Below are positions 8,115-15,091 of a DNA stretch of 19,201 bases, piece by piece. Origin of the DNA: an uncultured Anaerococcus sp. (lineage in GTDB: Bacteria; Bacillota; Clostridia; Tissierellales; Peptoniphilaceae); assembly GCA_900550345.1 (NCBI GenBank), contig URRX01000010.1:1-19201 (forward strand). Direction: 5' to 3'. The notes under the pieces are model-generated. The model made no database searches and had not been told where the DNA came from. It saw nothing but the letters and a program-made list of their open reading frames with translations. Within the stretch, counting starts at the first letter, position 1. The number at the start of each line of letters is the position of its first letter. The position numbers and the translations under genes are program-made.

Positions 8115-9116
8115 ATGAAAAAGAACAATAGCAAAAGATGGATAGCTGTGGCTATTGCTTTACTTTTGTTTGTGGCATCTACTATTGTATCAAATAAGGA
8201 TGAAACTAAGAGTGAAAAGAAGAGTGAAGAATTGAAAAATCAATATCTTGAACAATTTAATCCTTTTTCACCAACTGCAAATAAAAAAACAATAGAAAAA
8301 GGAGATAGCAAAAATAAAATAGCTGTTTTATCTTATGAGGGCGCAATCGGAGATGGACAAGTTTATGACGACTTTATGGCTCGACTTGATGATGTTTATG
8401 ACGATGACTCAGTAAAAGGAGTAATTATGCAAGTAAATTCTCCTGGTGGAGCTGTATATAATTCCGAACAAATTGCAAACAAAATCAAAAAAATTCAAAA
8501 AGATAAAAAAATCCCAGTATTTACAGTTATGAAAACAATGGCTGCAAGTGGTGGATATTATATTTCAGCACCAACTGATAGAATTTATGCATCAAACGAA
8601 ACTCTTACTGGTTCAATTGGTGTAATTATGTCATCAAAATCTTTTCAAGGTTTGTTTGAAAAATATGGAATCAAAGAACAAAATATAACAACAGGAAAAA
8701 TGAAAGATGCTGGATCTGTTGGAAAAGATATGACTGATGAACAAAAACAATATTTCCAAGACCTTATAAATTCATCATTTGATAGGTTTATAAAAGTAGT
8801 ATCTCAAGGAAGATCTATGAAAGAAGATAAGGTAAGAAAACTTGCAGATGGTAGGGTTTATGACGGATCTCAAGCTAAAAGCAATGGATTAGTAGATAAA
8901 ATTGGTGATATGGATTTAGCCTTAGAAGATATGAAAAAAGATTTCAAAATTGATAATCCTGAAGTTTATGAATATGATGATGAATCAAGTAATTTTACAA
9001 GATTTTTCTCAAAAGCAGAAAATTTATTAGATAAAAATTCATCATCAGACCTTTCAATTTTAAAAGAATTGATGGAAAAAGATTCTCCACTACCAATGTA
9101 TTATTATGGAAAATAG
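8115..9116 (+). CDS. sppA: Signal peptide peptidase SppA (S49 serine protease)
   Basis: This membrane-anchored protease degrades signal peptides left after protein export, with its active site outside the membrane. It has 333 residues. A positively charged start and one membrane helix (about 8-26) are followed by a charged linker and the S49 domain from about residue 65. The nucleophile is Ser145 in MAASGGYY and the general base Lys197 in TGKMKDAGS. Their 52-residue spacing equals that of the Ser147/Lys199 pair of Bacillus subtilis SppA. VNSPGGAV and GSIGVIM are other family motifs. The single-domain size fits the short Gram-positive form. AAAGGAG precedes the ATG. It is followed 8 bp later by an RDD membrane protein, the same pairing as sppA-yteJ in B. 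subtilis, where the system has been linked to resistance to lantibiotics. Confidence 0.95.
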   Translation: MKKNNSKRWIAVAIALLLFVASTIVSNKDETKSEKKSEELKNQYLEQFNPFSPTANKKTIEKGDSKNKIAVLSYEGAIGDGQVYDDFMARLDDVYDDDSVKGVIMQVNSPGGAVYNSEQIANKIKKIQKDKKIPVFTVMKTMAASGGYYISAPTDRIYASNETLTGSIGVIMSSKSFQGLFEKYGIKEQNITTGKMKDAGSVGKDMTDEQKQYFQDLINSSFDRFIKVVSQGRSMKEDKVRKLADGRVYDGSQAKSNGLVDKIGDMDLALEDMKKDFKIDNPEVYEYDDESSNFTRFFSKAENLLDKNSSSDLSILKELMEKDSPLPMYYYGK

Positions 9117-9124
9117 GTGATAAA

Positions 9125-9619
9125 ATGGAAAATATGGAAGTAATTGAAAATAATACTTTAAATAATCAAAAAACAATATCCATACCCAAATTTGCCTATG
9201 CAGGTTTTTTCCTAAGACTTATAGCATTTACAATAGATTCAATTGTAGCCTATTCTTTTTCAAATATTATTTTGAAAATTTTTCAAATAAGTCCAGATTT
9301 AACTTTTATGAATATAGAATTAAATCCATTGATAGAAACAGGAATTTGCCTATTATATTTTTTAATCCTAACATATTTGAATAATGGTCAAACCTTAGGA
9401 AAAATGGCAGTAGGAATTAGGGTAATATCTCTTAAAGATGAAAAATTATCATTTTTTGATTGCTTGGTTAGGGAAGTTTTTGCAAGATACATTCAAAATT
9501 TTATAAAAATTTTGTATTTAATAGTAGGATTTAGCCCAAATAAACAATCCTTGGCAGATATGCTAGTGGATACTGTAGTTATAAAAGATGATGTTGTAGA
9601 TTATCTTTTTGAAAATTAA
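9125..9619 (+). CDS. RDD-family membrane protein (YteJ-like)
   Basis: A 164-residue integral membrane protein with about three hydrophobic helices (near residues 27-52, 68-85 and 115-135). The family motif RLIAFTIDSIVAY carries the Arg and Asp that name the RDD family, and GQTLGKMAVGIRVIS is the usual middle segment. The molecular function of RDD proteins is mostly unknown. Next to SppA, the B. subtilis homologue YteJ has been reported to restrain SppA activity, so a regulatory partner of SppA is the best guess here. GGTGAT overlaps the sppA stop region and precedes the ATG by only 4 nt; a second ATG at 9134 is an alternative start. Cotranscribed with sppA. Confidence 0.88.
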   Translation: MENMEVIENNTLNNQKTISIPKFAYAGFFLRLIAFTIDSIVAYSFSNIILKIFQISPDLTFMNIELNPLIETGICLLYFLILTYLNNGQTLGKMAVGIRVISLKDEKLSFFDCLVREVFARYIQNFIKILYLIVGFSPNKQSLADMLVDTVVIKDDVVDYLFEN

Positions 9620-9645
9620 ATAATAATGAAGAAATATTATATCTA

Positions 9646-9817
9646 TACAATCCCTCAAGCACAAATATCGAACTTAAAAATTGTTAATTTCTAAATTTCA
9701 AAATTCTAAAATGGAAAATTAGAGCAGGGCTCTCATATAATGCGATTTTTTGATGAATTTTAAGTTTGAAATAAATACATTTTTTTCCGTATGATATTCT
9801 TAGTATGAGGATTTGTA
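9646..9817 (+). repeat. Palindromic intergenic element, copy 1 (MITE-like)
   Basis: A 172-bp element whose outer ends TACAATCCCTC and GAGGATTTGTA are imperfect inverted repeats and whose inner arms also pair (AAATTTCAAAATTC on the left, GAATTTTAAGTTTG on the right), leaving a variable centre. A second copy lies at 13920-14090 in the same orientation. The most conserved block between copies is the right arm, running from TTTTTTCCGTATGATATTC through ATGAGGATTTGTA. No open frame is present. It sits between the RDD gene and a terminator. A non-autonomous transposable element is the likeliest class; a conserved 3'-UTR structure is the alternative. Confidence 0.75.
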
Positions 9818-9840
9818 ATTTTGCCGACAATATGAAATAA

Positions 9841-9878
9841 AAAGATATATTTTGATTTTTCAAGATATATCTTTTTTT
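9841..9878 (+). terminator. Rho-independent terminator of the sppA-RDD operon
   Basis: AAAGATATATTTTGA (9841-9855) pairs with TCAAGATATATCTTT (9860-9874) along 15 bp with one T-G wobble and a 4-nt loop, followed by T residues to 9878. It lies about 220 bp after the RDD stop, the space being filled by the palindromic element. Confidence 0.8.
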
Positions 9879-10053
9879 GTGAAAATTTTTATGTAGATTT
9901 AATTTTTTAAAATTTGATAATGTTTAAAAAAATTATAAGTATTTTATACTTTTTAAAATACCTATCTTGTGGTATGATTGTTAGGTAGAATTTTTCGAAT
10001 TAACACAATATGTTGTGTATTAGATATAAAAATAACAATATTTAGGGGTGAAC
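9879..10053 (+). promoter_or_regulatory. nrdA promoter region with extended -10
   Basis: TGG-TATGAT at 9970-9978 is a good extended -10; the -35 region is only T-rich. AAGTAT-TTT-ATACTT (9937-9951) is a small inverted repeat at the -35 position, and ACCTA (9960-9964) with TAGGT (9982-9986) brackets the -10. Either could be a further operator. The nrdA ribosome binding site AGGGGTG is at 10044-10050. Confidence 0.5.
10003..10018. promoter_or_regulatory. NrdR box upstream of nrdA
   Basis: ACACAATATGTTGTGT is a 16-bp palindrome matching the known NrdR repressor site (acaCwAtATnTwGtgt) essentially perfectly. NrdR represses ribonucleotide reductase genes when dATP is high. Boxes usually come in pairs an integral number of turns apart. 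I see only a weak half-match around 9957-9972, containing CTTGTGG, so the second site is degenerate or absent. Confidence 0.85.
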
Positions 10054-12582
10054 ATGGAAGTAAAAAAAAGAGACGGAAAAGTTGTTGACTTTGAAAGAGA
10101 AAAGATAAATCGTGCAATCTTTAAATCTTTCAGGTCTGTAGATTCTGTAATTAGTGAAGAAAATTTGGATAAAATTTCCCATAATATAGAAGATACAATT
10201 AAGGAAAGATATCCCAAAGATCATGTGGTAACTGTTGAGGAAATTCAAGATTTAGTTGAGCTTGAATTAATTGAAAATAATTACTATAAAGAAGTAAAAT
10301 CCTACATTCTTTATAGGGCAAAACACAATATGGATAGGAAGGTCCTTACAGATTTTGAATCTTATATTGATGATGAATACACCCTTTCTATTATTAGGGA
10401 TATTAATGATGAATATGATAATCAAAGATATCCAATTGAGTCTTTGTATTTAAAATTTGAATCATTTACAAAGGCAAATATGACCAAGGAAGCCTTGTTA
10501 AACGCCCTTATCAAGGCTGCAAGTGAGCTTACAAGTAAAGAAGCTCCAGATTGGGAATTTATTGCTGCAAGATTTATGATTCATTTGATTAATTTAAAAA
10601 TTAGTCTTAGCGAAGAAAAATATGGAATTGTTGATTTTAGATCAAAAATCCAATATTTAACTTCAGCTGGTCTTTATGGAGAATATATTTTAGAAAATTA
10701 TAATAACAAAGACTTAGAAGAATTGGGATCTTATTTAAAAGAAGATAGAAATAAATTATTTACCTATTCAGGTCTTGATTTAGTTGCAAAAAGATATTTA
10801 ATCAAAACTTTTGAGGGCGAATATATTGAAAGCGTCCAAGAAATGTTTATGGGAATTTCAATGCATCTTGCTATTGGTGAAAAAGACAAGGTATCTTTTG
10901 CCAAAAAATTATATGACATCTTATCCCAATTAAAGGCAACTATGGCAACTCCAACCATGACTAATGCCAGAAAGCCCTTTAACCAACTTTCTTCATGTTT
11001 TATAGATACAGTTCCAGATACCCTAAAGGGAATCTACCGTTCAATTACAAACTTTGCCCAAGTTTCAAAACACGGTGGTGGAATGGGACTTTATTTTGGA
11101 AAAGTTAGGGCTCAAGGCTCTGATATTAGGGGAATAAAAAACGTAGCAGGTGGAGTTATTAGATGGATAAAACTTGCTAATGACACTGCAGTTGCCGTTG
11201 ACCAATTAGGAGTTAGACAAGGGGCTGTGGCTTGTTATTTGGATATTTGGCACAAGGATATACCAGAATTTTTATCTTTAAAAACAAATAACGGTGATGA
11301 CAGGATGAAAGCTCACGATATTTTTCCAGCAGTTTGCGTTCCAGATCTTTTCTGGAAAGAATGTAGGGATAATATTGTTGGAGATTGGTATATGTTCGAT
11401 CCTCACGAAGTTTTGGTAAAATACGGCAAATCAATCGAAGATACCTATGGGGAAGAATTTGAAGAATTTTATCAAAAACTTGTAAATGACAAAGAAATTT
11501 CAAAAAGAGTAATTGCCATCAAAGATTTGATTAGACTTTTGATAAAATCATGGACAGAAACAGGAACACCTTTTGTATTTAATAGAGATGCAGTAAATAG
11601 GGCAAATCCAAACAAGCACAAGGGAATTATTTATTCCTCAAATCTTTGTACAGAAATTGCCCAAAATATGAGCCCATCTGAAACAGTTAGCGAAGAAATA
11701 AAAACTGTTGATGGGGAAACAGTAATTGTAAATACAACAAAACCTGGTGACTTTGTAGAATGTAACCTTGCAAGTCTTACACTTGGAAATATTGATGTAA
11801 ATGACAAAGAAGAATTAGAGGAAGTTGTTTCAACAATTGTAAGAGCTCTTGATAATGTAATAGACTTAAATTATTACCCAACTCCATATGCAAAAGTAAC
11901 CAACAAAAAATACAGGGCAATCGGCCTTGGAACAAGTGGTTACCATCATATGCTTGTAAAAAATGATATAAAATGGTCAGAAGAAGAGGCACATCTTGAT
12001 TTTGTAGATAAGGTTTATGAAGATATAAATTATTTTGCAATCAAGGCATCAAATGAAATTGCCAAAGAAAAGGGATCATATTCTTGTTTTGAAGGAAGTG
12101 ATTGGGATAATGGAGATTATTTCACACAAAGAGGATATGAAAGCGAGAGATGGGAAAAATTAAAAGACCAAGTTCACAAAAATGGACTTAGAAATGGATA
12201 TTTATTGGCAATTGCTCCAACAGGATCAACCTCAATAATTTCAGGAACATCTGCAGGAGTTGACCCAATAATGAATAAGTATTTCCTAGAAGAAAAAAAG
12301 GGAGCAATAGTACCAAGAGTTGCCCCAGGACTAAACACAAAAACCTTCTGGCTTTATGAAAATGCCTACAATATTGACCAAAATATTTCAATGAGAGCTT
12401 GTGGTATAAGACAAAGACACATCGACCAAGCCCAATCAGTAAATGTTTATATAACAACAGAATACACAATGAGACAAATTTTAAATATATACCTAACAGC
12501 ATGGGAAGCAGGAGTAAAATCCTTATATTATGTAAGAGGAAAATCTCTAGAAGTTGAAGATTGTGATTCATGTGCTTCATAA
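10054..12582 (+). CDS. nrdA: Ribonucleoside-diphosphate reductase, class Ia large (alpha) subunit NrdA
   Basis: Cytoplasmic enzyme that reduces ribonucleoside diphosphates to deoxyribonucleotides using a radical from NrdB. An N-terminal ATP-cone allosteric domain fills about residues 1-95 (KRDGKVVDFEREKI). The barrel carries the redox pair Cys315 (QLSSCF) and Cys570 (VECNLAS) and the catalytic triad Asn530, Cys532 and Glu534 in NLCTE. APTGSTSIISGTSAGVDP and the radical-transfer Tyr pair in SLYYVRG are present, and the C-terminal tail has the reductant cysteines 837 and 840 (CDSC). Length is 842 residues, complete. I choose the ATG at 10054 with AGGGGTG just before it; the GTG at 10048 is within that site. 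Regulation is probably by NrdR (box at 10003-10018). nrdB follows after 241 bp. No nrdI is next to it, which argues against class Ib. Confidence 0.96.
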   Translation: MEVKKRDGKVVDFEREKINRAIFKSFRSVDSVISEENLDKISHNIEDTIKERYPKDHVVTVEEIQDLVELELIENNYYKEVKSYILYRAKHNMDRKVLTDFESYIDDEYTLSIIRDINDEYDNQRYPIESLYLKFESFTKANMTKEALLNALIKAASELTSKEAPDWEFIAARFMIHLINLKISLSEEKYGIVDFRSKIQYLTSAGLYGEYILENYNNKDLEELGSYLKEDRNKLFTYSGLDLVAKRYLIKTFEGEYIESVQEMFMGISMHLAIGEKDKVSFAKKLYDILSQLKATMATPTMTNARKPFNQLSSCFIDTVPDTLKGIYRSITNFAQVSKHGGGMGLYFGKVRAQGSDIRGIKNVAGGVIRWIKLANDTAVAVDQLGVRQGAVACYLDIWHKDIPEFLSLKTNNGDDRMKAHDIFPAVCVPDLFWKECRDNIVGDWYMFDPHEVLVKYGKSIEDTYGEEFEEFYQKLVNDKEISKRVIAIKDLIRLLIKSWTETGTPFVFNRDAVNRANPNKHKGIIYSSNLCTEIAQNMSPSETVSEEIKTVDGETVIVNTTKPGDFVECNLASLTLGNIDVNDKEELEEVVSTIVRALDNVIDLNYYPTPYAKVTNKKYRAIGLGTSGYHHMLVKNDIKWSEEEAHLDFVDKVYEDINYFAIKASNEIAKEKGSYSCFEGSDWDNGDYFTQRGYESERWEKLKDQVHKNGLRNGYLLAIAPTGSTSIISGTSAGVDPIMNKYFLEEKKGAIVPRVAPGLNTKTFWLYENAYNIDQNISMRACGIRQRHIDQAQSVNVYITTEYTMRQILNIYLTAWEAGVKSLYYVRGKSLEVEDCDSCAS

Positions 12583-12628
12583 TTTATTTTAAAACTTTAA
12601 AAATAATATGAAATAAATTACTTTGGAT

Positions 12629-12749
12629 TTGGGGGAAGAAAGGGGGAGTTTCGATTCTCCCCCCTATTTTCCTCCCCCAAGCCCCTACTTTATTAACCCC
12701 CTGCAACCGACCGCTGCGCGGGCTGATTTTGTAAGAAGCTTCGCTTCTT
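12629..12749. repeat. GC-rich hairpin cluster between nrdA and nrdB
   Basis: This stretch is far richer in G and C than its surroundings. TTGGGGGAA (12629-12637) can pair with the CTCCCCCAA side (12672-12680). Inside it GGGGGAG (12642-12648) pairs with CTCCCCC (12657-12663). Further on, AAGAAGC-TTC-GCTTCTT (12733-12749) is a perfect 7-bp stem with a 3-nt loop. No coding frame with family support is present. It looks like an inserted structured repeat inside the nrd operon. Similar tight hairpins with 3-nt loops occur at 18063-18079 and in the modules near 14.7 kb. Confidence 0.6.
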
Positions 12750-12823
12750 TCACTTAGTATTAGGATTTTATAGAAAAAATTGGGTAAATAAGAATTAGGA
12801 CTTATTTTAATAAAGGAGATAAC

Positions 12824-13882
12824 ATGGAAAAAAAATACAAGGAAGAAGTTTCTAAAAGAGGAATTTTTAATGAAGAAGGTGACATTGACCTTTCTAAAAG
12901 AAGAATTATCAATGGAAATACAACCAACCTTAATGACTTTAACAATGTAAAATATACATGGACAAATGATTGGTACCGTCAAGCAATGAATAACTTTTGG
13001 ATTCCAGAAGAAATAAATTTAAACCAAGATATTAAAGATTATAGAAATTTATCAAAAGCTGAAAAGAAGGCTTATGATAGGATTTTGTCATTTTTGACCT
13101 ATCTTGATTCAATCCAAACAGCAAATTTGCCAAATCTTCAAACCTATATAACAGCAAATGAAATAAATCTTTGCCTTGCAATTCAAACCTACCAAGAGGC
13201 AATCCACTCCCAATCTTATTCCTACATACTAGATACAATCTGCTCTCCTGATGAGAGAACAAGAATTTTGTATTTGTGGAAGGAAGATGAGCATCTTTTA
13301 AAAAGAAATAAATTTATTGGTGACCAATACAATGAATTTATAAAAGATGATAGCGAATTTAATTTGATGAGAGTTTTGATTGCAAATTATATACTTGAGG
13401 GAATTTATTTCTATTCAGGTTTTTCATTTTTCTACAATCTTGGAAGAAATGGTAAAATGCCAGGAACTGTCCAAGAAATTAGATATATCAATAGGGATGA
13501 AAACACACACTTATGGTTATTTAGGTCAATGATAAATGATTTAAAAGAAGAAAGACCAGATTTATTCACTGACGAATTAAAAGAATTCTACCTATCCTTA
13601 TTAAAAGAAGGAGTAGAACAAGAAATTGCCTGGGGAAAATATGCCATTGGAGATGAAATCCAAGGATTAAATGCACAAATGATTGAAGATTATATAAAAT
13701 ATTTGGGAAATCTAAGGGCAAAAGGACTAGGACTTGGAAAAATTTATGAAGGCTATGAAGAAGAACCCCAATCAATGAAATGGGTAAGCGAATATTCAGA
13801 TCCAAACCAAGTAAAAACAGACTTCTTTGAAGGAAAAGTTTCAGCTTATTCCAAATCTTCAGTTATTGAGGATGATTTATAA
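12824..13882 (+). CDS. nrdB: Ribonucleoside-diphosphate reductase, class Ia small (beta) subunit NrdB
   Basis: The ferritin-like subunit that houses the diiron-tyrosyl radical cofactor used by NrdA. All six metal ligands can be placed: Asp95 (YLDSIQ), Glu125 and His128 (QEAIHS), Glu192 (LEGIYF), Glu226 and His229 (RDENTH). The radical tyrosine is Tyr132 (SQSYSY), so this is not a tyrosine-free class Ic-like form. Length is 352 residues, in the usual range. The acidic C-terminal tail (SSVIEDDL) is the expected NrdA-docking end. AAAGGAGAT lies 3 nt before the ATG. The 241-bp gap from nrdA holds a GC-rich hairpin cluster with no obvious terminator T-tract, so readthrough from nrdA is likely, though a separate weak promoter cannot be excluded. 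Confidence 0.95.
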   Translation: MEKKYKEEVSKRGIFNEEGDIDLSKRRIINGNTTNLNDFNNVKYTWTNDWYRQAMNNFWIPEEINLNQDIKDYRNLSKAEKKAYDRILSFLTYLDSIQTANLPNLQTYITANEINLCLAIQTYQEAIHSQSYSYILDTICSPDERTRILYLWKEDEHLLKRNKFIGDQYNEFIKDDSEFNLMRVLIANYILEGIYFYSGFSFFYNLGRNGKMPGTVQEIRYINRDENTHLWLFRSMINDLKEERPDLFTDELKEFYLSLLKEGVEQEIAWGKYAIGDEIQGLNAQMIEDYIKYLGNLRAKGLGLGKIYEGYEEEPQSMKWVSEYSDPNQVKTDFFEGKVSAYSKSSVIEDDL

Positions 13883-13889
13883 AATATAA

Positions 13890-13911
13890 AATCAGAGTTT
13901 TATTGCTCTGA
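13890..13911 (+). repeat. Degenerate copy of the nrdB terminator hairpin
   Basis: TCAGAG (13892-13897) and CTCTGA (13906-13911) form a 6-bp stem just after nrdB but lack a T-tract. The segment closely resembles the true terminator at 14108-14136: same arms, same loop length within 2 nt. The palindromic element at 13920-14090 lies between the two copies. Confidence 0.55.
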
Positions 13912-13919
13912 CAGAGTGT

Positions 13920-14090
13920 AGACAAACCCTCAAGCACGAATATTTGACTCCAAAAATTGTTGATTTCTAAATTTCAAAATTCTAAAATCGCAAACTCGCT
14001 GACGCTCAAACAGTGCGATTTTTAACGAATTTTAAAACTTGAAATCAAAGCAATTTTTTCCGTATGATATTCTTAGCATGAGGATTTGTA
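13920..14090 (+). repeat. Palindromic intergenic element, copy 2 (MITE-like)
   Basis: A 171-bp homologue of the element at 9646-9817, same orientation. The ends ACAAACCCTCAAGC and GCATGAGGATTTGT are inverted repeats with two mismatches. The arms continue to pair inward through the AAAAATTG and CAATTTTTT stretches. The centre differs from copy 1 and has its own inverted repeat, AAAATCGCA (13983-13991 region) with TGCGATTTT. Together the copies bracket nrdAB, 4.1 kb apart. Confidence 0.75.
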
Positions 14091-14107
14091 TATTTTGTGA
14101 ACAGTAT

Positions 14108-14136
14108 AATCAGAGTTTAATTACTCTGATTTTTTT
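14108..14136 (+). terminator. Rho-independent terminator after nrdB
   Basis: AATCAGAGT (14108-14116) and ACTCTGATT (14123-14131) form a perfect 9-bp stem with a 6-nt loop, followed by T residues to 14136. It lies 226 bp beyond the nrdB stop because the palindromic element is in between. Confidence 0.85.
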
Positions 14137-14197
14137 GTGAGTAAATTTAATAAATATAGGAAAGCAAAGATAAGGTTTTATTAAAGATAGAAAATAA

Positions 14198-14366
14198 AGA
14201 GATCTCTCGACAAGCTCGAGATGGGTTAATTTTATATTTTTCTTATTACTAGAGAAATAAGTTGATTTTTAAATTATAAAAACTATAAAACTTTAGCTAT
14301 TAAATAAATAAATCGCTCACCCATCTCGACCAAACGTAACAAAGTGGAGTGCGCGGAGAGATCTCT
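14198..14366 (+). repeat. AGAGATCTCT repeat family, unit A
   Basis: A 169-bp unit. It starts with the 10-bp palindrome AGAGATCTCT, then CTCGACAAGCTCGAG and ATGGGTTAAT, and has an AT-rich core with TTTTTCTTAT, AAATTATAAAA and CTTTAG. It ends with CCCATCTCGAC and a second AGAGATCTCT. The CGAGATGGG and CCCATCTCG arms are complementary, so the whole unit can fold on itself. Between the right arm and the end palindrome is a short remnant (CAAACGT, AAGTGGAGTG) of the larger module seen in unit B. Confidence 0.75.
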
Positions 14367-14367
14367 T

Positions 14368-14417
14368 TTATTAAGTATATTTAGGATCAAAGTTATTAAG
14401 TATATTTAGGATCAAAG
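14368..14417 (+). repeat. Tandem duplication of the 25-bp linker between repeat units
   Basis: The 25-bp sequence from TTATTAAG to ATCAAAG occurs twice in perfect tandem at 14368-14392 and 14393-14417. Diverged single copies of the same linker follow units B and D, so the linker belongs to the repeat family. Confidence 0.85.
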
Positions 14418-14424
14418 TCAATTT

Positions 14425-14765
14425 AGAGATCTCTCGGCTACTCTCGAGATGGGGTTAATTCTATATTTTTTTAATACTTAAGAAGAAATCTAATCTTATA
14501 AAATCATAAAAATAAAACTCCATAAACTTCAGTAATAAATCCAATCAATAATCACCCATCTCGACTAGATGATTGTGCCTTGATTTGGCACAATCATACA
14601 TAAAACTGAGTGCAGATTTATAACCGTTAATTTCGATTATAAATCCTGAAAACTGGTGCGAGAGCACGGAAAAATTTGCGTAGCAAATGAGTTTTCATAA
14701 GCAAGAAGAAGTTTGCTAAGCAAACGTGTTTTAGTGAACTAAGTGGAGTGCATGGAGAGGTCTCT
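14425..14765 (+). repeat. AGAGATCTCT repeat family, unit B (with structured module)
   Basis: A 341-bp unit with the same left arm, AT-rich core and CCCATCTCGAC right arm as unit A, ending in the variant AGAGGTCTCT. About 190 bp (14566-14755) are added between the right arm and the end palindrome; this module is listed separately. The extension is closely similar to that of unit D, in the same orientation. Confidence 0.75.
14569..14738 (+). ncRNA. Candidate structured module inside unit B
   Basis: A chain of paired elements. P1: ATGATTGTGCC/GGCACAATCAT, 11 bp, loop TTGATTT (14569-14597). P2: GATTTATAACCG/CGATTATAAATC, one mismatch, loop TTAATTT (14615-14645). Then a junction closed by TGAAAACT (14647-14654) and AGTTTTCA (14690-14697), holding hairpin GTGC-GAGA-GCAC (14656-14667, a GNRA loop) and hairpin ATTTGC-GTA-GCAAAT (14674-14688). 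A further GTTTGC-TAA-GCAAAC follows near 14711-14725. Homologues are in units D and E. Expression as RNA is not shown by the sequence. Confidence 0.45.
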
Positions 14766-14799
14766 TTTACTAAGTTTATATAGGATTAAAGTTAATTCA

Positions 14800-14967
14800 T
14801 GAGATCTCTCGACTTCGCTCGAGATGTTGTTAAATATCTATTTTTCTTATGACTAAAGAAAAAACTTAAAAATTATAAAGAATTCTAAAATATAGAAAAT
14901 AAAACTATAACTTTAGCAATAAAAATAATTCGATAAGAACCCATCTCGACCTTGTGGAGAGATCTCT
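14800..14967 (+). repeat. AGAGATCTCT repeat family, unit C
   Basis: A 168-bp unit without the extra module, the simplest form. It starts TGAGATCTCT and CTCGACTTCGCTCGAG, has the core motifs CTTATGACTAAAG and ACTTTAGCAAT, and ends CCCATCTCGACCTTGTGG followed by AGAGATCTCT. CTAAAG and CTTTAG in the core are complementary, so pairing can continue inside the arms. Confidence 0.75.
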
Positions 14968-15050
14968 TTGATTAGTAAATATTAAGAAAAAATTATACTA
15001 ACAATATTAAAATAGACTAAAAATTAAATAAAAAATTATTATACAAATTT

Positions 15051-15080
15051 TAAAACCAGCTCTTAATTGAGCTGGTTTTA
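15051..15080. terminator. Terminator of the ABC importer operon
   Basis: TAAAACCAGCTC (15051-15062) and GAGCTGGTTTTA (15069-15080) form a perfect 12-bp stem with a 6-nt loop. It lies 11 bp after the lipoprotein stop (minus strand). The AT-rich outer pairs and following T residues would allow termination on either strand. Confidence 0.88.
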
Positions 15081-15091
15081 AATTATTTTTA

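Noticed and set aside
12188..12580. Antisense open frame of 130 codons opposite nrdA
   Set aside because: It is fully inside the intact nrdA gene and Leu-rich from reversed codon bias. It has no ribosome binding site or family motif, as is also true of the other antisense frames over nrdA, murP and the permease.
12584..12982. Minus-strand frame of 132 codons across the nrdA-nrdB gap
   Set aside because: It runs through hairpin repeats and the start of nrdB. It has no recognisable domain and is best explained by chance.
10054..13882. Class Ib (nrdEF) or class Ic reductase
   Set aside because: No nrdI or nrdH is adjacent, NrdA has an ATP-cone, and NrdB retains the radical tyrosine, so class Ia is the better call.
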